Assembly: GCA_913048295.1 (NCBI GenBank)
Contig: CAJWWK010000013.1
Coordinates: 1 to 48,070 of the forward strand
DNA length: 48,070 nt
DNA from: an uncultured Dehalococcoidia bacterium
Lineage (GTDB): Bacteria; Chloroflexota; Dehalococcoidia; Lucifugimonadales; Lucifugimonadaceae
Reading direction: 5' to 3'
In this document: piece after piece, positions 33,819-42,871 of the stretch
Position numbering within the stretch: the first letter of the stretch is position 1
Layout of the letters: each line of letters opens with the position of its first letter
Made by a program: the position numbers and the translations under genes
Notes under the pieces: generated by a model
The model's database searches: none
What the model was told of the DNA's origin: nothing
Seen by the model: only the letters and a program-made list of their open reading frames with translations

Positions 33819-34622
33819 TCAGATCTTGGCCGCCACGCCCCCATCGATGTTGATGATCTCGCTTGTGATGAACCGTGACTCGTCCGAGACGAGGAACAGC
33901 ACCAGGTTCGCCACGTCGACCGGGTAACCCGGTCCTTCAACGATCTGCATCAGGTCGAACAGTTTCTCGAACGCGTGGTGTCCGCCGTCGGGATCCGTGA
34001 TGGTCCCGCGTGTCGCTCCGGGCGTCATGATCTGGCCGGGACGAATGCCGTTGACCCTGATGTTGTGCGCCCCACCGACCCCGGCCATGTAGCGGGTGAG
34101 GGCATCGACCCCGGCCTTGGCTGCCCAGTACGAAGCTGAAGTTGAGCCGAACATTTCGTGCATTTTCGGGCTGGCACCCCGCTGGGCCGCGAGCGACGAC
34201 ATGTTTACCACCGCCCCACCACCGGCGGCAACGATGTGCGGCCATGCGGCCCGGCTGACGTAAAACGTGCCGTTCAGGTTCACGTTGATTACGCGGCTGA
34301 ACTCTTCGGTCGGTTCATCCGGAAAATGGCCCCTGCCACCGCCACCGGCGTTGTTGAACAGAATGTGGATCGCACCGTACGTTCCGGCAGCTTCTGCGAT
34401 GGCCGACTCGACCGAGTCTTCATCTCCAACGTCGCACGAGATGAACGTAACTTCACCGCCTTCATCCCTGATAGCTGACGCTACGGCCTGCCCCTGTTCT
34501 TCGCGGCGGGCCAACAGGATCACTCTGGCCCCTTCTTTCGCCAACAGGTGCGCCGTGCCCTCACCGATACCGCTGTTCCCGCCGGTGATGATCGCAACTT
34601 TGCTGTCGAGTCGTTTTGCCAA
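33819..34622 (-). CDS. Short-chain dehydrogenase/reductase
   Basis: A 267-residue classical SDR. Cofactor motif VAIITGGNSGIGEG, the NNAG motif in FNNAGGGGRG, the catalytic serine in VVNMSSLAAQ and YWAAK (Y-x3-K) are all intact. The acidic-residue position after strand 2 is replaced by an arginine pair (LLARREE), suggesting NADP preference. It starts at TTG 34620-34622, eight bases after AGGGAG. The C-terminus ends IINIDGGVAAKI as in the family. It lies between the M24 gene and the CocE-type gene, all minus strand and closely spaced, so the three likely form an operon. The substrate is unknown. Confidence 0.9.
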   Translation of the reverse strand: MAKRLDSKVAIITGGNSGIGEGTAHLLAKEGARVILLARREEQGQAVASAIRDEGGEVTFISCDVGDEDSVESAIAEAAGTYGAIHILFNNAGGGGRGHFPDEPTEEFSRVINVNLNGTFYVSRAAWPHIVAAGGGAVVNMSSLAAQRGASPKMHEMFGSTSASYWAAKAGVDALTRYMAGVGGAHNIRVNGIRPGQIMTPGATRGTITDPDGGHHAFEKLFDLMQIVEGPGYPVDVANLVLFLVSDESRFITSEIINIDGGVAAKI

Positions 34623-34701
34623 AATTTTTCTCCCTGGATACTGAACCGGCCATTCTAGGCGACATAATTACCGGCCGGTCCGTCCGGCGGGTCTACGGGG
34701 A

Positions 34702-35880
34702 TCAACTGGCAGACCCGGCACTGACAGGCTGAATACCGGACGGGACTGCCCCGGTCAGGGTTTCGACGCCGTTTTCATTGACCAGCACCGTGTCGCTGCA
34801 CCCGATCGCCCCGACACCCCTGAGTCGCATCGTCGTGATCAGGTGGAACGACATTCCGGCCTGAAGAGGGCGCTGCTCGTCTTTGTTGATCGAGAAAATT
34901 TCACCTTCGTCCCACCCGGGCGGGAAGGCTATTCCGATGCCGTAGGCGATGCGTCGGCCCTGCCGGTAGCCTATGTCCGCGCCATCGATTACCGCTCGCC
35001 CCGCTTCGAACACTTCGTTTGCTGCAACACCCGGCCGCATCATGCTTTTGGCCGTTTCGAGCGCCGTCTTCGCAATCTCGCCGGCGCGCTGGACGAGATC
35101 GGGTGGATCCCCGACGAAAACACTTCTCGAGTGGGCGGTGTGGTACCGGTTCGAGGAGCCGGGAATTTCGAGAAAGACCAGTTCGCCGTGGGCGATTTCT
35201 CTGGGCGACCATGTCGCGTGCACAAGCTCGGTGCGGGGACCGGAAGTGATGAAGGCAGGGAGCCCCGTGTACTCGGAGCCTGCCAGGTCGAGGGCCGTGT
35301 GAACCGCGGCCGCTATCTCGAGTTCGGTAGCACTGGCACTGATCGCGGCCATCCCGGCCTGCATTCCCAGTTCAGAAAATCCGGCTGCCTTTCGCAGATA
35401 GTCCTGTTCCAGTGGTGACTTGATCAGGCGGCACGACTCGATTAAGCCCGCACCCCCGGGCAAGGTCGCACCGGGCAGTCTAGCGGCAAGACCGTCCCGC
35501 AGCTCGACGGTGAGGAACCACGACCGGGTTTCCAGACCCACGCGTGCCGAGGCGAGTCCCATTTCTTCGAGCAATCCGGCCGTGACCTCTGCCCAGTCGG
35601 AGGTGTCGGGGTAGAGCCGCACATCGTTCACCCAGCAGAATTCAGGGACCAGCGACGCTTCGTGGGGCGGCGCAATGAAGACGGGTTCGGAATCCAGCGG
35701 CAGGACCAGCGCCTGGTGCCAGTAGTAGCCGGGCGTCTGGTAGCCGGTCAGGTAAAAGATGTTCTCCGGTGTGTGTACGAGGAGGGCGTCCAGCCCGGTC
35801 CGTTCCATGAGGACCCTGACATTGCGAAGTCTCTGTTCGTACTCTTCAATCGGAAATAACCGGGTGCGTGGCGGTTTCAT
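34702..35880 (-). CDS. M24-family (pita-bread fold) hydrolase, creatinase-like, metal ligands not conserved
   Basis: A 392-residue protein of the creatinase/Xaa-Pro aminopeptidase family. The creatinase-type N-domain opens RLFPIEEYEQRLRNVRVLME and includes NIFYLTGYQTPGYYW. The pita-bread domain starts near residue 155. In metallo-members the ligands are D, D, H, E, E. Here the first region reads ELVFLEIPG and the second RYHTAHSRS. The usual GHGIG motif is RIAYGIGIAFPPGWDEG. These resemble creatinase and ectoine-hydrolase-type members rather than metallopeptidases. Substrate could be an amide or a compatible solute, but this is inference. The start is ATG 35878-35880, with ATG 35902 an alternative. 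Confidence 0.83.
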   Translation of the reverse strand: MKPPRTRLFPIEEYEQRLRNVRVLMERTGLDALLVHTPENIFYLTGYQTPGYYWHQALVLPLDSEPVFIAPPHEASLVPEFCWVNDVRLYPDTSDWAEVTAGLLEEMGLASARVGLETRSWFLTVELRDGLAARLPGATLPGGAGLIESCRLIKSPLEQDYLRKAAGFSELGMQAGMAAISASATELEIAAAVHTALDLAGSEYTGLPAFITSGPRTELVHATWSPREIAHGELVFLEIPGSSNRYHTAHSRSVFVGDPPDLVQRAGEIAKTALETAKSMMRPGVAANEVFEAGRAVIDGADIGYRQGRRIAYGIGIAFPPGWDEGEIFSINKDEQRPLQAGMSFHLITTMRLRGVGAIGCSDTVLVNENGVETLTGAVPSGIQPVSAGSAS

Positions 35881-36111
35881 CTTTATGGTTGGCCCTCGCA
35901 TCACAGAATTCAGGCGCGCAACGGGCGAAATTCGCTCCCGGTGGGTGATGCGGCAAGTTTATCGGAACGAGTGCCCACCACGGGCGATTCAGGCTGGTGT
36001 ACGTTCAATCAGTATTGCCGGTTCAGCCAGAGACCGGCATTATCGGGTAAAACGTGGCGTGCCCCGTTAAATACCGGACGCCGCCCGATGGTGCAGCAAG
36101 GAGAACCAGGA

Positions 36112-36924
36112 ATGTCCCACCCGCTGTTCGATTTATCAGGGCGAGTCGCGATGGTCTCGGGTGCTGCGAGTGGAATGGGCAGGCAGATGGCGCTCGGGTT
36201 TGCCGAGGTGGGGGCAGATGTCGTACTCGCCGATATTAACCTGCCAGGCGCAGAGCAGACCGCAGACGATATCGATTCGATTGGTCGGCGCGCGCTGGCA
36301 GTACGGTGCAACGTTTCGGAAATCGAGCAGGTCCGCTCTCTCTATCAGACGATCGACTCTGAATTCGGTCGAATAGATATTGTTGGGAATGTGGCCGGTG
36401 AGGGCCTGATGGGACGGCCCGAAGAGCTGCCTGTCGAGACGCTGCAGGAGGTGATGCAGAACCTCGTCGTTGGGCGGTTCACTTCGTGCCAGGAGGCGGG
36501 TCGGCGAATGCTGGCGCAGGGCAAGGGCTCGATCATCAATTTTGGCTCGATCGGCGGCTGGAACTCGCTTGGCAGGGGTCACACCCCGTACGGCATGGCG
36601 ATGGGCGCGGGGATTCAGATGACTCGTGAGCTATCGACCGAGTGGGCCTCGCGGGGCGTACGCGTGAACGCCATTCTGCCGGCGCAGGTGTGGAACGACG
36701 GACTCCGGAAGCGGATCGCCAGCACACCCGAGTTGGAGGACACGTTCAAGGGCGGCATCCCGATGGGACGGCTCGGAAATCCAGAGGAGATCAAGGGTCC
36801 GGCGATCTTCCTGGCATCCGATGCTTCGAGCTTCGTGACGGGCGCAATTCTGCCGATGGACGGCGGAAACCTGGCCATGAACGCCGGAGGTACGTACCCG
36901 GGGAGTCCGAGGGCTTACGCGTAG
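36112..36924 (+). CDS. SDR-family protein with catalytic lysine replaced by methionine
   Basis: A 270-residue protein with the SDR fold: cofactor motif MVSGAASGMGRQMALG, acidic LADIN after strand 2 suggesting NAD, a VAGEG version of the NNAG motif and FGSIGG with a candidate serine. The active-site region reads PYGMAMGAG. The tyrosine is present but the fourth residue after it is Met where the family has Lys, which is needed for normal dehydrogenase chemistry. AAGGAG precedes the ATG at 36112. The gene is otherwise intact and ends ILPMDGGNLAMNAGG. It may be a catalytically altered or structural SDR, or newly inactivated. It diverges from the M24 gene. Confidence 0.88.
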   Translation: MSHPLFDLSGRVAMVSGAASGMGRQMALGFAEVGADVVLADINLPGAEQTADDIDSIGRRALAVRCNVSEIEQVRSLYQTIDSEFGRIDIVGNVAGEGLMGRPEELPVETLQEVMQNLVVGRFTSCQEAGRRMLAQGKGSIINFGSIGGWNSLGRGHTPYGMAMGAGIQMTRELSTEWASRGVRVNAILPAQVWNDGLRKRIASTPELEDTFKGGIPMGRLGNPEEIKGPAIFLASDASSFVTGAILPMDGGNLAMNAGGTYPGSPRAYA

Positions 36925-37175
36925 GCCGATGTCTTGTGCCAGACCGGCACTCTACCCCTCGGATGACAACGATTGGTGATCACGATCGTCTGTTACCCGT
37001 TCAGCACCCGGTGCAGCCGGTGGTACCGCCTGCACATCGTAAACACCATGCTCATGCTGGTTACGTCATACCGGTATTTGTCCAGAGCGGCCTGTGGATC
37101 GGCCTGTAGTGTTCGTCCAAAGGATCCAGTTGACCGTTATTCCGGACAGGCTCTGTGCTGCCAGGGAGGCACACA

Positions 37176-37996
37176 ATGTCGTCGATTGAAGAACGGAACG
37201 TGACGGCTCTCGAAAGATGGATGCACGAGGTATTCGAAGAGGGGAACCTCGACCTTGCCGTAGAACTCATTGCTCCTTCTTACGTGGGCCATGGTCCTGC
37301 GGGGACAGTTACCCACACGCCAGAGTCGTACCTGGCGGTTATCGAGAAGATGCGATCGAACGCGCCGGGGGAACGGTACGAGGCCCATGATTTGATCGCC
37401 AGGGGGACAGGGTCGCCCTTCGATAATCGACCAGCGCGACGAATCCGCAGACGGGGAAGCGAGAGCATCGTTTAACCACGATCGGAATATGGCGTTTCGA
37501 GGACGGCAGGCTCACAGAGTACTGGGTGGCTAACCGCAAACCCGATGCTGAGCCGTGGCCGAGCAGCCCGCGGCCGCGCGAGCAGTGGTCGATCGCTTCC
37601 GTTGCAACACTTTCGGTGGACGAGGAGGCGAACCTGAAGACTTTGACCCGATGGGCCGATCTTTATCAGAATCGGAGCGACGACTTTGAAGCGGTCGCGG
37701 AGTTAACGACCGATCCCTACGTCACCCACGGAGGAGGGGGGACGAGTTCCGAGCGGCCCGAGGAGGTGGCGCCTTTTCTGATCGGGTTCCGCAAACTCTC
37801 TCCCGGCTACGAGGGCCAGTTCGACGATGTGTTCGTTGTCGGCGATCTCGCAGCTCGGCGCCTCAGCTACCGCTATCCGGAGCCGTTGCCAAACCGTGGA
37901 AGCCTGCAGAGCGGTGTCGCCATCTACCGCTTCGAGGACCACCGTATTGCCGAGTACTGGAACATCTACCTGCCGATCGATCAGGGCTGGGACTGA
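37176..37996 (+). pseudogene. Tandem SnoaL-like (NTF2-fold) protein, broken by a frameshift and a stop
   Basis: ATG 37176, behind GGGAGG, starts MSSIEERNVTALERWMHEVF, the first SnoaL-like domain. The frame breaks in a run of five G residues (37402-37406); restoring a sixth G gives IARGDRVALR, which then meets TAA at 37424-37426. Beyond it the same frame runs through WRFEDGRLTEYWVANRKPD to the end of domain 1. It then continues into a second SnoaL-like domain (LKTLTRWADLYQ... to IYRFEDHRIAEYWNIYLP) ending at 37996. Both domains keep the C-terminal RFEDxRIxEYW strand. NTF2-fold proteins of this kind include polyketide cyclases and dehydratases. The second half might still be expressed alone, but no good start was seen. 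Confidence 0.75.
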
Positions 37997-38015
37997 GGTG
38001 GGGCGGAAACAAAGG

Positions 38016-40310
38016 CTAAGACTGAAATTCGTCGTTTTCGGAGTTTTCGAATTGCCTTCGCATCTGCATCCGCACCAGCCTGATTTCCCCGAAGGAAAAA
38101 TCGTCGCCGAGTTCCTCTTTGACCGGGGTCAAAAATCCGTTCTCATGGGAACGGAGCGCCGCACTGATCGTCTCGACACGATCGGGTGCCGGCATGAGGC
38201 TGCTGAGGTCGATCGTTGGGTCGGTCTGGCCGATTTTCTCAAGGTGGCTGAATATCGTGTTTACGGCGAGACCCCGCTCGCGGGCGATCTCGCCGACGGT
38301 GTAGTTTTCCGAGAACAGTCGCTTAGTTTCGCTAAGACTTGCGCTGAGAGGCTTGCGGGCCGGTGAAGAGTTCCCCGGCTGCGTTGCAGTGGGATTGCGC
38401 CTCGACGCCCCACGGCGCGTCGTAGGTTGGTCACGCGGTGAAAGTCCCTTCTCTGCCGAGTAATCGACGATGACGGGCAGGAACTCGTCGGCCAGCTGGT
38501 CCAGCTTGGTTGCCCCAACGCCGGAGATCGCACCGAACGCATCGCGATCATGGGGCAGGTAATAGGCCATCTGCCGAAGTGACGTGTCGCCGAAAATAAC
38601 AAAAGCAGGCACATTCTTTTCATCGGCAATTCGCTTCCGGAGACTGCGGAGCTTCTTGAACAGATCGTAGTCATATTCGAGATCGCTTTCTCTACCGTTT
38701 CTGGAACCGTTGCGTGAACGCGAACGCGTGGATTTGGACCGCGGTTGAGACTGCGGCACCCGGGCCAGCGTGAGGGCAGTGCCGTCGCGGAGAAACGTAC
38801 GGCCTTCGGGAGTGACCGAGATAGTGCGGTACTCACCCGGCGAGGTGGCCAGCAGACCTTCATCCTGGAGTAGGCCTAGCAGTTCGCGCAGTTCATCGGC
38901 CGGGGTATCCGAGGCTATCCCGTGGACCGAAAGCTGATCGTGCCCCGTTTCGAGTACTTTTCTTGCCCGCGACCCGCGCAGGACATCGATCACATGTTTG
39001 GCACCGAATCGCTGGCCGGTGCGAATTACTGCCGAGAGAATTTTCTGGGCGATTTCGGTCGCATCGAACTCCTCTCTTACCGATACACACACGTCACAGG
39101 CACCGCATCCGTCGTCGGCATCGTCGGTCCCGGCTGTCCACTCCTCGCCGAAGTAGGCCAGAATGAACGGCCGCCGACAGGTGCGGAGCTCGCTGTACTC
39201 CACCATCTTCGCCAGCTTGTCGGCCGCGTGCTTGCGTTCCCTGGAATCCTCGATCCGCCTGATGAAAATATCCTGCTTGACACTGTCGCCATACGAGTAG
39301 AACAGCACGCAGTCGCTGGGGAGGCCATCCCGCCCGGCGCGCCCTGTTTCCTGGTAGTAGCCCTCGAGCGTTCTCGGAAGGCTGTAGTGCACGACCAACC
39401 GCACGTCGGGCTTGTCGATTCCCATCCCGAAGGCGATCGTCGCCACGATGACCGATGTTTCGTCTTTGATGAACCGGTCCTGCGTTGCCCGACGGAGCGT
39501 CGGCTCGAGACCGGCGTGGTAGGGCAGGGCATCGATGCCGCGGGACGACAGATCGGCAGCCAGGTTCTCGGTTTCTTTCCTTGAAAAACAGTAGACGATT
39601 GCGGACTCGTTCTCGTGGCGGCGCAGGAGGTCGAGTAGCTCATCGAACGCCTGTTGTTTCGGCCTGACGGTGTAGGTGAGGTTGGGCCGGTTGAAGCTCG
39701 ATATGTACGACCCGCCGCCTTCTCCGTTGCTCCTGATGTGGAGCTGGTCGACGATATCGTTCCGTACTTCCTCGGTGGCGGTTGCCGTGAGCGCGATTAC
39801 CGGCACACCGGGAAGCCGGTCGCGGAGCATCTTCAGGTTGCGGTAATCGGGACGAAAGTCGTGTCCCCACTCGGAAATGCAGTGAGCCTCGTCGATCGCA
39901 ATGAGGCTGGGAGCGGCCAGGTTCAGGAAGTCCTGGAAGCGCCGTGTTGCCAGTCGTTCGGGAGCGACGTAGAGGATTTTGAGTTCGCCGCGGCCCGCAC
40001 GGGACAGGACGTTTTCGTTTTCGCCGGGGGAGAGCGTGCTGTTGACGAATGCTGCGGGTATGCCGTTGACGCGGAGGGCGTCGACCTGATCTTTCATTAA
40101 GGCGATAAGGGGCGAAACGACCATCGTGTAGCCGTCCATGCACAGTGCGGGGAGCTGGTAGCAGAGCGATTTTCCGCCGCCAGTTGGCATGAGCACCAAC
40201 GAGTCGTTTCCGGCAAGGACGTTGATTACGATTTCTTCTTGCAGCAGAAGAAAGTTATCGAAACCGAACCGGGATTTGAGGATAGACAGGATTTCAGGGG
40301 CAGCAGTCAT
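38016..40310 (-). CDS. recQ: ATP-dependent DNA helicase RecQ
   Basis: A 764-residue RecQ-family 3'-5' helicase for recombination and replication-fork repair. Motif I is [16 protein letters not shown] and motif II is [15 protein letters not shown]. Motifs V-VI lie in [16 protein letters not shown] and [12 protein letters not shown]. The zinc module has C in RTCRRPF and CGACDVC. It is followed by the RQC winged helix, then an HRDC domain ([16 protein letters not shown]) and a C-terminal helix-turn-helix segment ([19 protein letters not shown]) of the HTH_40 type. ATG 40308-40310 is chosen; an in-frame extension of 18 residues is possible. The linker between RQC and HRDC is rich in S, R and N. 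It is a single gene, convergent with the SnoaL pseudogene. Confidence 0.95.
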   Translation of the reverse strand: MTAAPEILSILKSRFGFDNFLLLQEEIVINVLAGNDSLVLMPTGGGKSLCYQLPALCMDGYTMVVSPLIALMKDQVDALRVNGIPAAFVNSTLSPGENENVLSRAGRGELKILYVAPERLATRRFQDFLNLAAPSLIAIDEAHCISEWGHDFRPDYRNLKMLRDRLPGVPVIALTATATEEVRNDIVDQLHIRSNGEGGGSYISSFNRPNLTYTVRPKQQAFDELLDLLRRHENESAIVYCFSRKETENLAADLSSRGIDALPYHAGLEPTLRRATQDRFIKDETSVIVATIAFGMGIDKPDVRLVVHYSLPRTLEGYYQETGRAGRDGLPSDCVLFYSYGDSVKQDIFIRRIEDSRERKHAADKLAKMVEYSELRTCRRPFILAYFGEEWTAGTDDADDGCGACDVCVSVREEFDATEIAQKILSAVIRTGQRFGAKHVIDVLRGSRARKVLETGHDQLSVHGIASDTPADELRELLGLLQDEGLLATSPGEYRTISVTPEGRTFLRDGTALTLARVPQSQPRSKSTRSRSRNGSRNGRESDLEYDYDLFKKLRSLRKRIADEKNVPAFVIFGDTSLRQMAYYLPHDRDAFGAISGVGATKLDQLADEFLPVIVDYSAEKGLSPRDQPTTRRGASRRNPTATQPGNSSPARKPLSASLSETKRLFSENYTVGEIARERGLAVNTIFSHLEKIGQTDPTIDLSSLMPAPDRVETISAALRSHENGFLTPVKEELGDDFSFGEIRLVRMQMRRQFENSENDEFQS

Positions 40311-40470
40311 ACGTTCAGTCAGAAGGTCCTTTTGCCACAGGAGAAGTGAAGCCGCGCGAGGCAACTTGAGCAGGGATTACGACTGGCCAGACTAATTGTG
40401 AACTAACTCAACCTCATAGCCAAAACCCGAATGGCGGGACGGTGTGCGCGAGTGGGCAGGCGGGCAGGCG

Positions 40471-40869
40471 TCAGATCCGCGAATCGATGCTGTCGGGCGC
40501 AATCTTCAGGATCACCCTCGGTTTGTCGGGGTTGTGCGCCCGGTACGGTCGGACGCCGTTATATTTCTCCGACAGATCGTCAATATTTTGCGCGGCCCCC
40601 TCGGCGGTTATCTCGACTACCCGCCCGCGAACGTTGAGGACGCGTGAGTATGTGTTCTCGGGGTCGTAGATGCCGACCGCCACCCTGGGATCGCGCCTGA
40701 CATTGCGGACCTTCACCCGGCCCTCTTCGCTGTTAACGATGATGTGCTCTCCGTCGGTGTCGACCCAGACCGGTGTGATCTGCGGTGAGCCGTCCTTCAT
40801 GAGGGTCACGAATTCGGCGATATAGGGCTCTTTGAGGAATTCGATCTGCCTGTCGGTGAGTTTGGCCAT
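40471..40869 (-). CDS. PPOX-class flavin/F420-binding split-barrel protein
   Basis: A 132-residue protein of the pyridoxamine-phosphate-oxidase-like split-barrel family. FVTLMKDGSPQITPVWVDTD leads to the IIVNSEEGRVKVRNVRRDPR segment, the usual binding region for the phosphate of FMN or F420. Motif order and length fit the group annotated as PPOX-class F420-dependent proteins, which are reductases or oxidases of uncertain substrate. Cofactor choice cannot be decided from sequence. The ATG at 40867-40869 has no obvious ribosome site. It stands alone between recQ and a 378-base intergenic region. Confidence 0.85.
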   Translation of the reverse strand: MAKLTDRQIEFLKEPYIAEFVTLMKDGSPQITPVWVDTDGEHIIVNSEEGRVKVRNVRRDPRVAVGIYDPENTYSRVLNVRGRVVEITAEGAAQNIDDLSEKYNGVRPYRAHNPDKPRVILKIAPDSIDSRI

Positions 40870-41090
40870 TGGAGTGGGTTTCCCTGCGTGGTGGGGTATA
40901 AAGCCGACGGTCGATCTCGCAATGTTACCCCGTGCACGCCAACCGCCTCTTCGGCATGTTTGAGCGAACTCTAACTATCGACGATTAAGGGTTAAGTCCG
41001 ATTTACCGTTGCCTTGTGCACCGGGGATCCTTTTTCACGATCGGTCGGTGGTGGTAGACAAAACGTTAATACAAGGTTATGAGCAGACTT

Positions 41091-41104
41091 GTATTCGCGA
41101 ATAC
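41091..41104. promoter_or_regulatory. 14-base perfect palindrome in an intergenic region
   Basis: GTATTCGCGAATAC is a perfect palindrome with no spacer, in the 378-base region between the PPOX gene (upstream side of its start) and the end of the ferredoxin-reductase-like gene. It lies 222 bases upstream of the PPOX ATG, so it could be an operator for that gene. The remainder of this gap (40870-41247) shows no gene that I can support. Confidence 0.35.
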
Positions 41105-41247
41105 GTGAAAACACAGGTATTGGTGCAAGCAATCCACACTCTGGATTGTGTGTCTGCCATCCCTGCCTTAAATCCTGCGAGTGCCAGCGCTTGTGTGCAG
41201 GCCGTTGTACGAGGGATTGCTCTCACCATTTCGCCGGGGTCTCGGGA

Positions 41248-42042
41248 TTACGGCCCGAAGCGTTCGGTGCGGATGTCGTCGTAGTCCATCCCCGTTTCGA
41301 GAAGGTAGCTGGCTATCGATTCAACAAATCCCGTACCGCCGCATATGTATGCCCGCCCGAAGGGTTGCCCCGCTGGATTTGGCGCGGCCTTAGCCGCCTC
41401 GGGCGTGCCTGTGCCTGCTTCGCGAAGTCGGGTTTTTCCGGTAGCGGCATCGAATGCGGTATCGATCATCTGAGCATCTATGCGGCGGGTCTCTCCCGTC
41501 CAGCCTTCTGGCACCGCCCGTGTCAGCGTGATTGTCAGGTCGAAATCGGCGTCTTCGTGTGCCATCCGTTCCAGTTCTTGCCGGAACAGGATGTCGTGTT
41601 CTGTCCGCACACTGAACATGAGCAGCATTCTGGGAGAGCTATCCAGCGTCGCCCGGCGTCTAATGATTGACATCAGGGGAGCAATGCCCGAGCCGCCCGC
41701 CACCAGCAGAAGGGGTTTAATGTAATTTGGGGTCCAGGTGAAGTGGCCGCCAATCGGTCCCCTGAGTTCGATTCGTTCACCCGGAACTACTGCCTCATGG
41801 AAATATGACGAGACTTCACCGCCGGGAATGAGTTCGATGACAAGCTCGATCACGCCAGGTTTTTCCGGGGACGACGATATCGAGTAGCTCCTCTGCGCCT
41901 GGTAACCGTCGGGGGCGGTGAGGCGGATGTCGTAATACTGGCCCGCGCTGAATTTCTGCCCTGCCGGTAGTTTTAGTCGGAACAGTTTTACGCGTGGCGA
42001 TTCAGCGTGTACCGATTCGACAGTTGCGATCTGCCAGTCCAT
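41248..42042 (-). CDS. Ferredoxin-reductase-type FAD/NAD(P)H oxidoreductase
   Basis: A 264-residue FNR-family flavoprotein. The FAD-binding motif is RSYSISS (RxYS), and EVSSYFHEAVVPGERIELRGP leads to the phosphate loop. The NAD(P) site contains VAGGSGIAPLMS and the C-terminal ICGGTGFVESI. It has no plant-type ferredoxin domain. ATG 42040-42042 follows GGAAGAA; a longer open frame upstream overlaps the neighbouring gene and is not used. It lies 44 bases downstream of a sulfite-oxidase-like molybdoenzyme, a pairing seen in other bacteria, so it probably passes electrons between NAD(P)H and that enzyme. The direction and physiological partner are not known. Confidence 0.88.
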   Translation of the reverse strand: MDWQIATVESVHAESPRVKLFRLKLPAGQKFSAGQYYDIRLTAPDGYQAQRSYSISSSPEKPGVIELVIELIPGGEVSSYFHEAVVPGERIELRGPIGGHFTWTPNYIKPLLLVAGGSGIAPLMSIIRRRATLDSSPRMLLMFSVRTEHDILFRQELERMAHEDADFDLTITLTRAVPEGWTGETRRIDAQMIDTAFDAATGKTRLREAGTGTPEAAKAAPNPAGQPFGRAYICGGTGFVESIASYLLETGMDYDDIRTERFGP

Positions 42043-42086
42043 CGTTCTTCCGGGTCCGGCACCTGGCCCCGTTGCTGCAGCCACGA

Positions 42087-42713
42087 TCAGTCGTTCGTGT
42101 AGCGCTGTTCTCGCCACGGGTCGCCGTACATGTGGTAGCCGTATCCCTCCCAGAAACCGGGCGAGTCTTGCTCCATCAGCTTCAGTCCGCGTACCCATTT
42201 GGCCGACTTCCAGAGATAGAGGTGGGGCACAAGTAGTCGAACCGGCCCACCGTGCTCGGGTGCGAGTGGTTCACCATCGTACGTATGCACCAGCAGTCCC
42301 TTGCCATCGACGATGTCTTCGACCGGCAGGTTGGTGGTGTAGCCGCCGTCGCAAAAAGCCATTACAAATCCGCCGGGTCGTGCGATACCTGCATCTTCAA
42401 AGAGTGTATCTATCGTGACGCCGCGCCAGTCGGTATCGAGCTTCGACCACTTGGTAACACAGTGGAGATCGGTGTGCAGCTCGGTCTGCGGGAGTGCATT
42501 TAGCGCGCTCCAGTCCCAACTGCCCAGGGTTTCGGTGCCGCTATCGTTCCCATTTCCGCCTGGGCCATGAATAGTGAACTCCCAGGTGGCAGTGTCGACC
42601 GGTGGGGTGGGACCTGCCGACAGGACCGGGAAACCGTCTTCGAGGTACTGTCCCGGAGGTATCGGCCTGGGTGGTGCGGGTCTGCGTCGTCCGAAAAATC
42701 GGTTATTGATCAT
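42087..42713 (-). CDS. Molybdopterin-dependent sulfite-oxidase-like oxidoreductase
   Basis: A 208-residue protein of the sulfite-oxidase/YedY molybdopterin family. The Moco-ligand cysteine is in DLHCVTKWSKLD, followed by WRGVTIDTLFEDAG. GGPVRLLVPHLYLWKSAKWVRG is another conserved family segment. PPGQYLEDGFPVLSAGPTP near the N-terminus marks the short cytoplasmic subgroup, which lacks heme and a Tat signal. ATG 42711-42713 (MINNRFFGRRRP) matches this subgroup; the frame is open 61 codons further but without family similarity. It is cotranscribed with the flavin reductase downstream. Substrate is unknown; sulfoxides and sulfite are family precedents. Confidence 0.87.
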   Translation of the reverse strand: MINNRFFGRRRPAPPRPIPPGQYLEDGFPVLSAGPTPPVDTATWEFTIHGPGGNGNDSGTETLGSWDWSALNALPQTELHTDLHCVTKWSKLDTDWRGVTIDTLFEDAGIARPGGFVMAFCDGGYTTNLPVEDIVDGKGLLVHTYDGEPLAPEHGGPVRLLVPHLYLWKSAKWVRGLKLMEQDSPGFWEGYGYHMYGDPWREQRYTND

Positions 42714-42871
42714 GTTCCAACTGGAATCGAGCGTTTTGGGTGGTATCGATACGAGCGTTTTTCGCGCGTCTGCGATCTTTGCAGTTCGCAGTATATTGAC
42801 TGTACCGGGGGACAGCCCGCGATAAAACTCCATATTCACACGGTCATAGCTCACAAGAAAGAAACGCTCAC

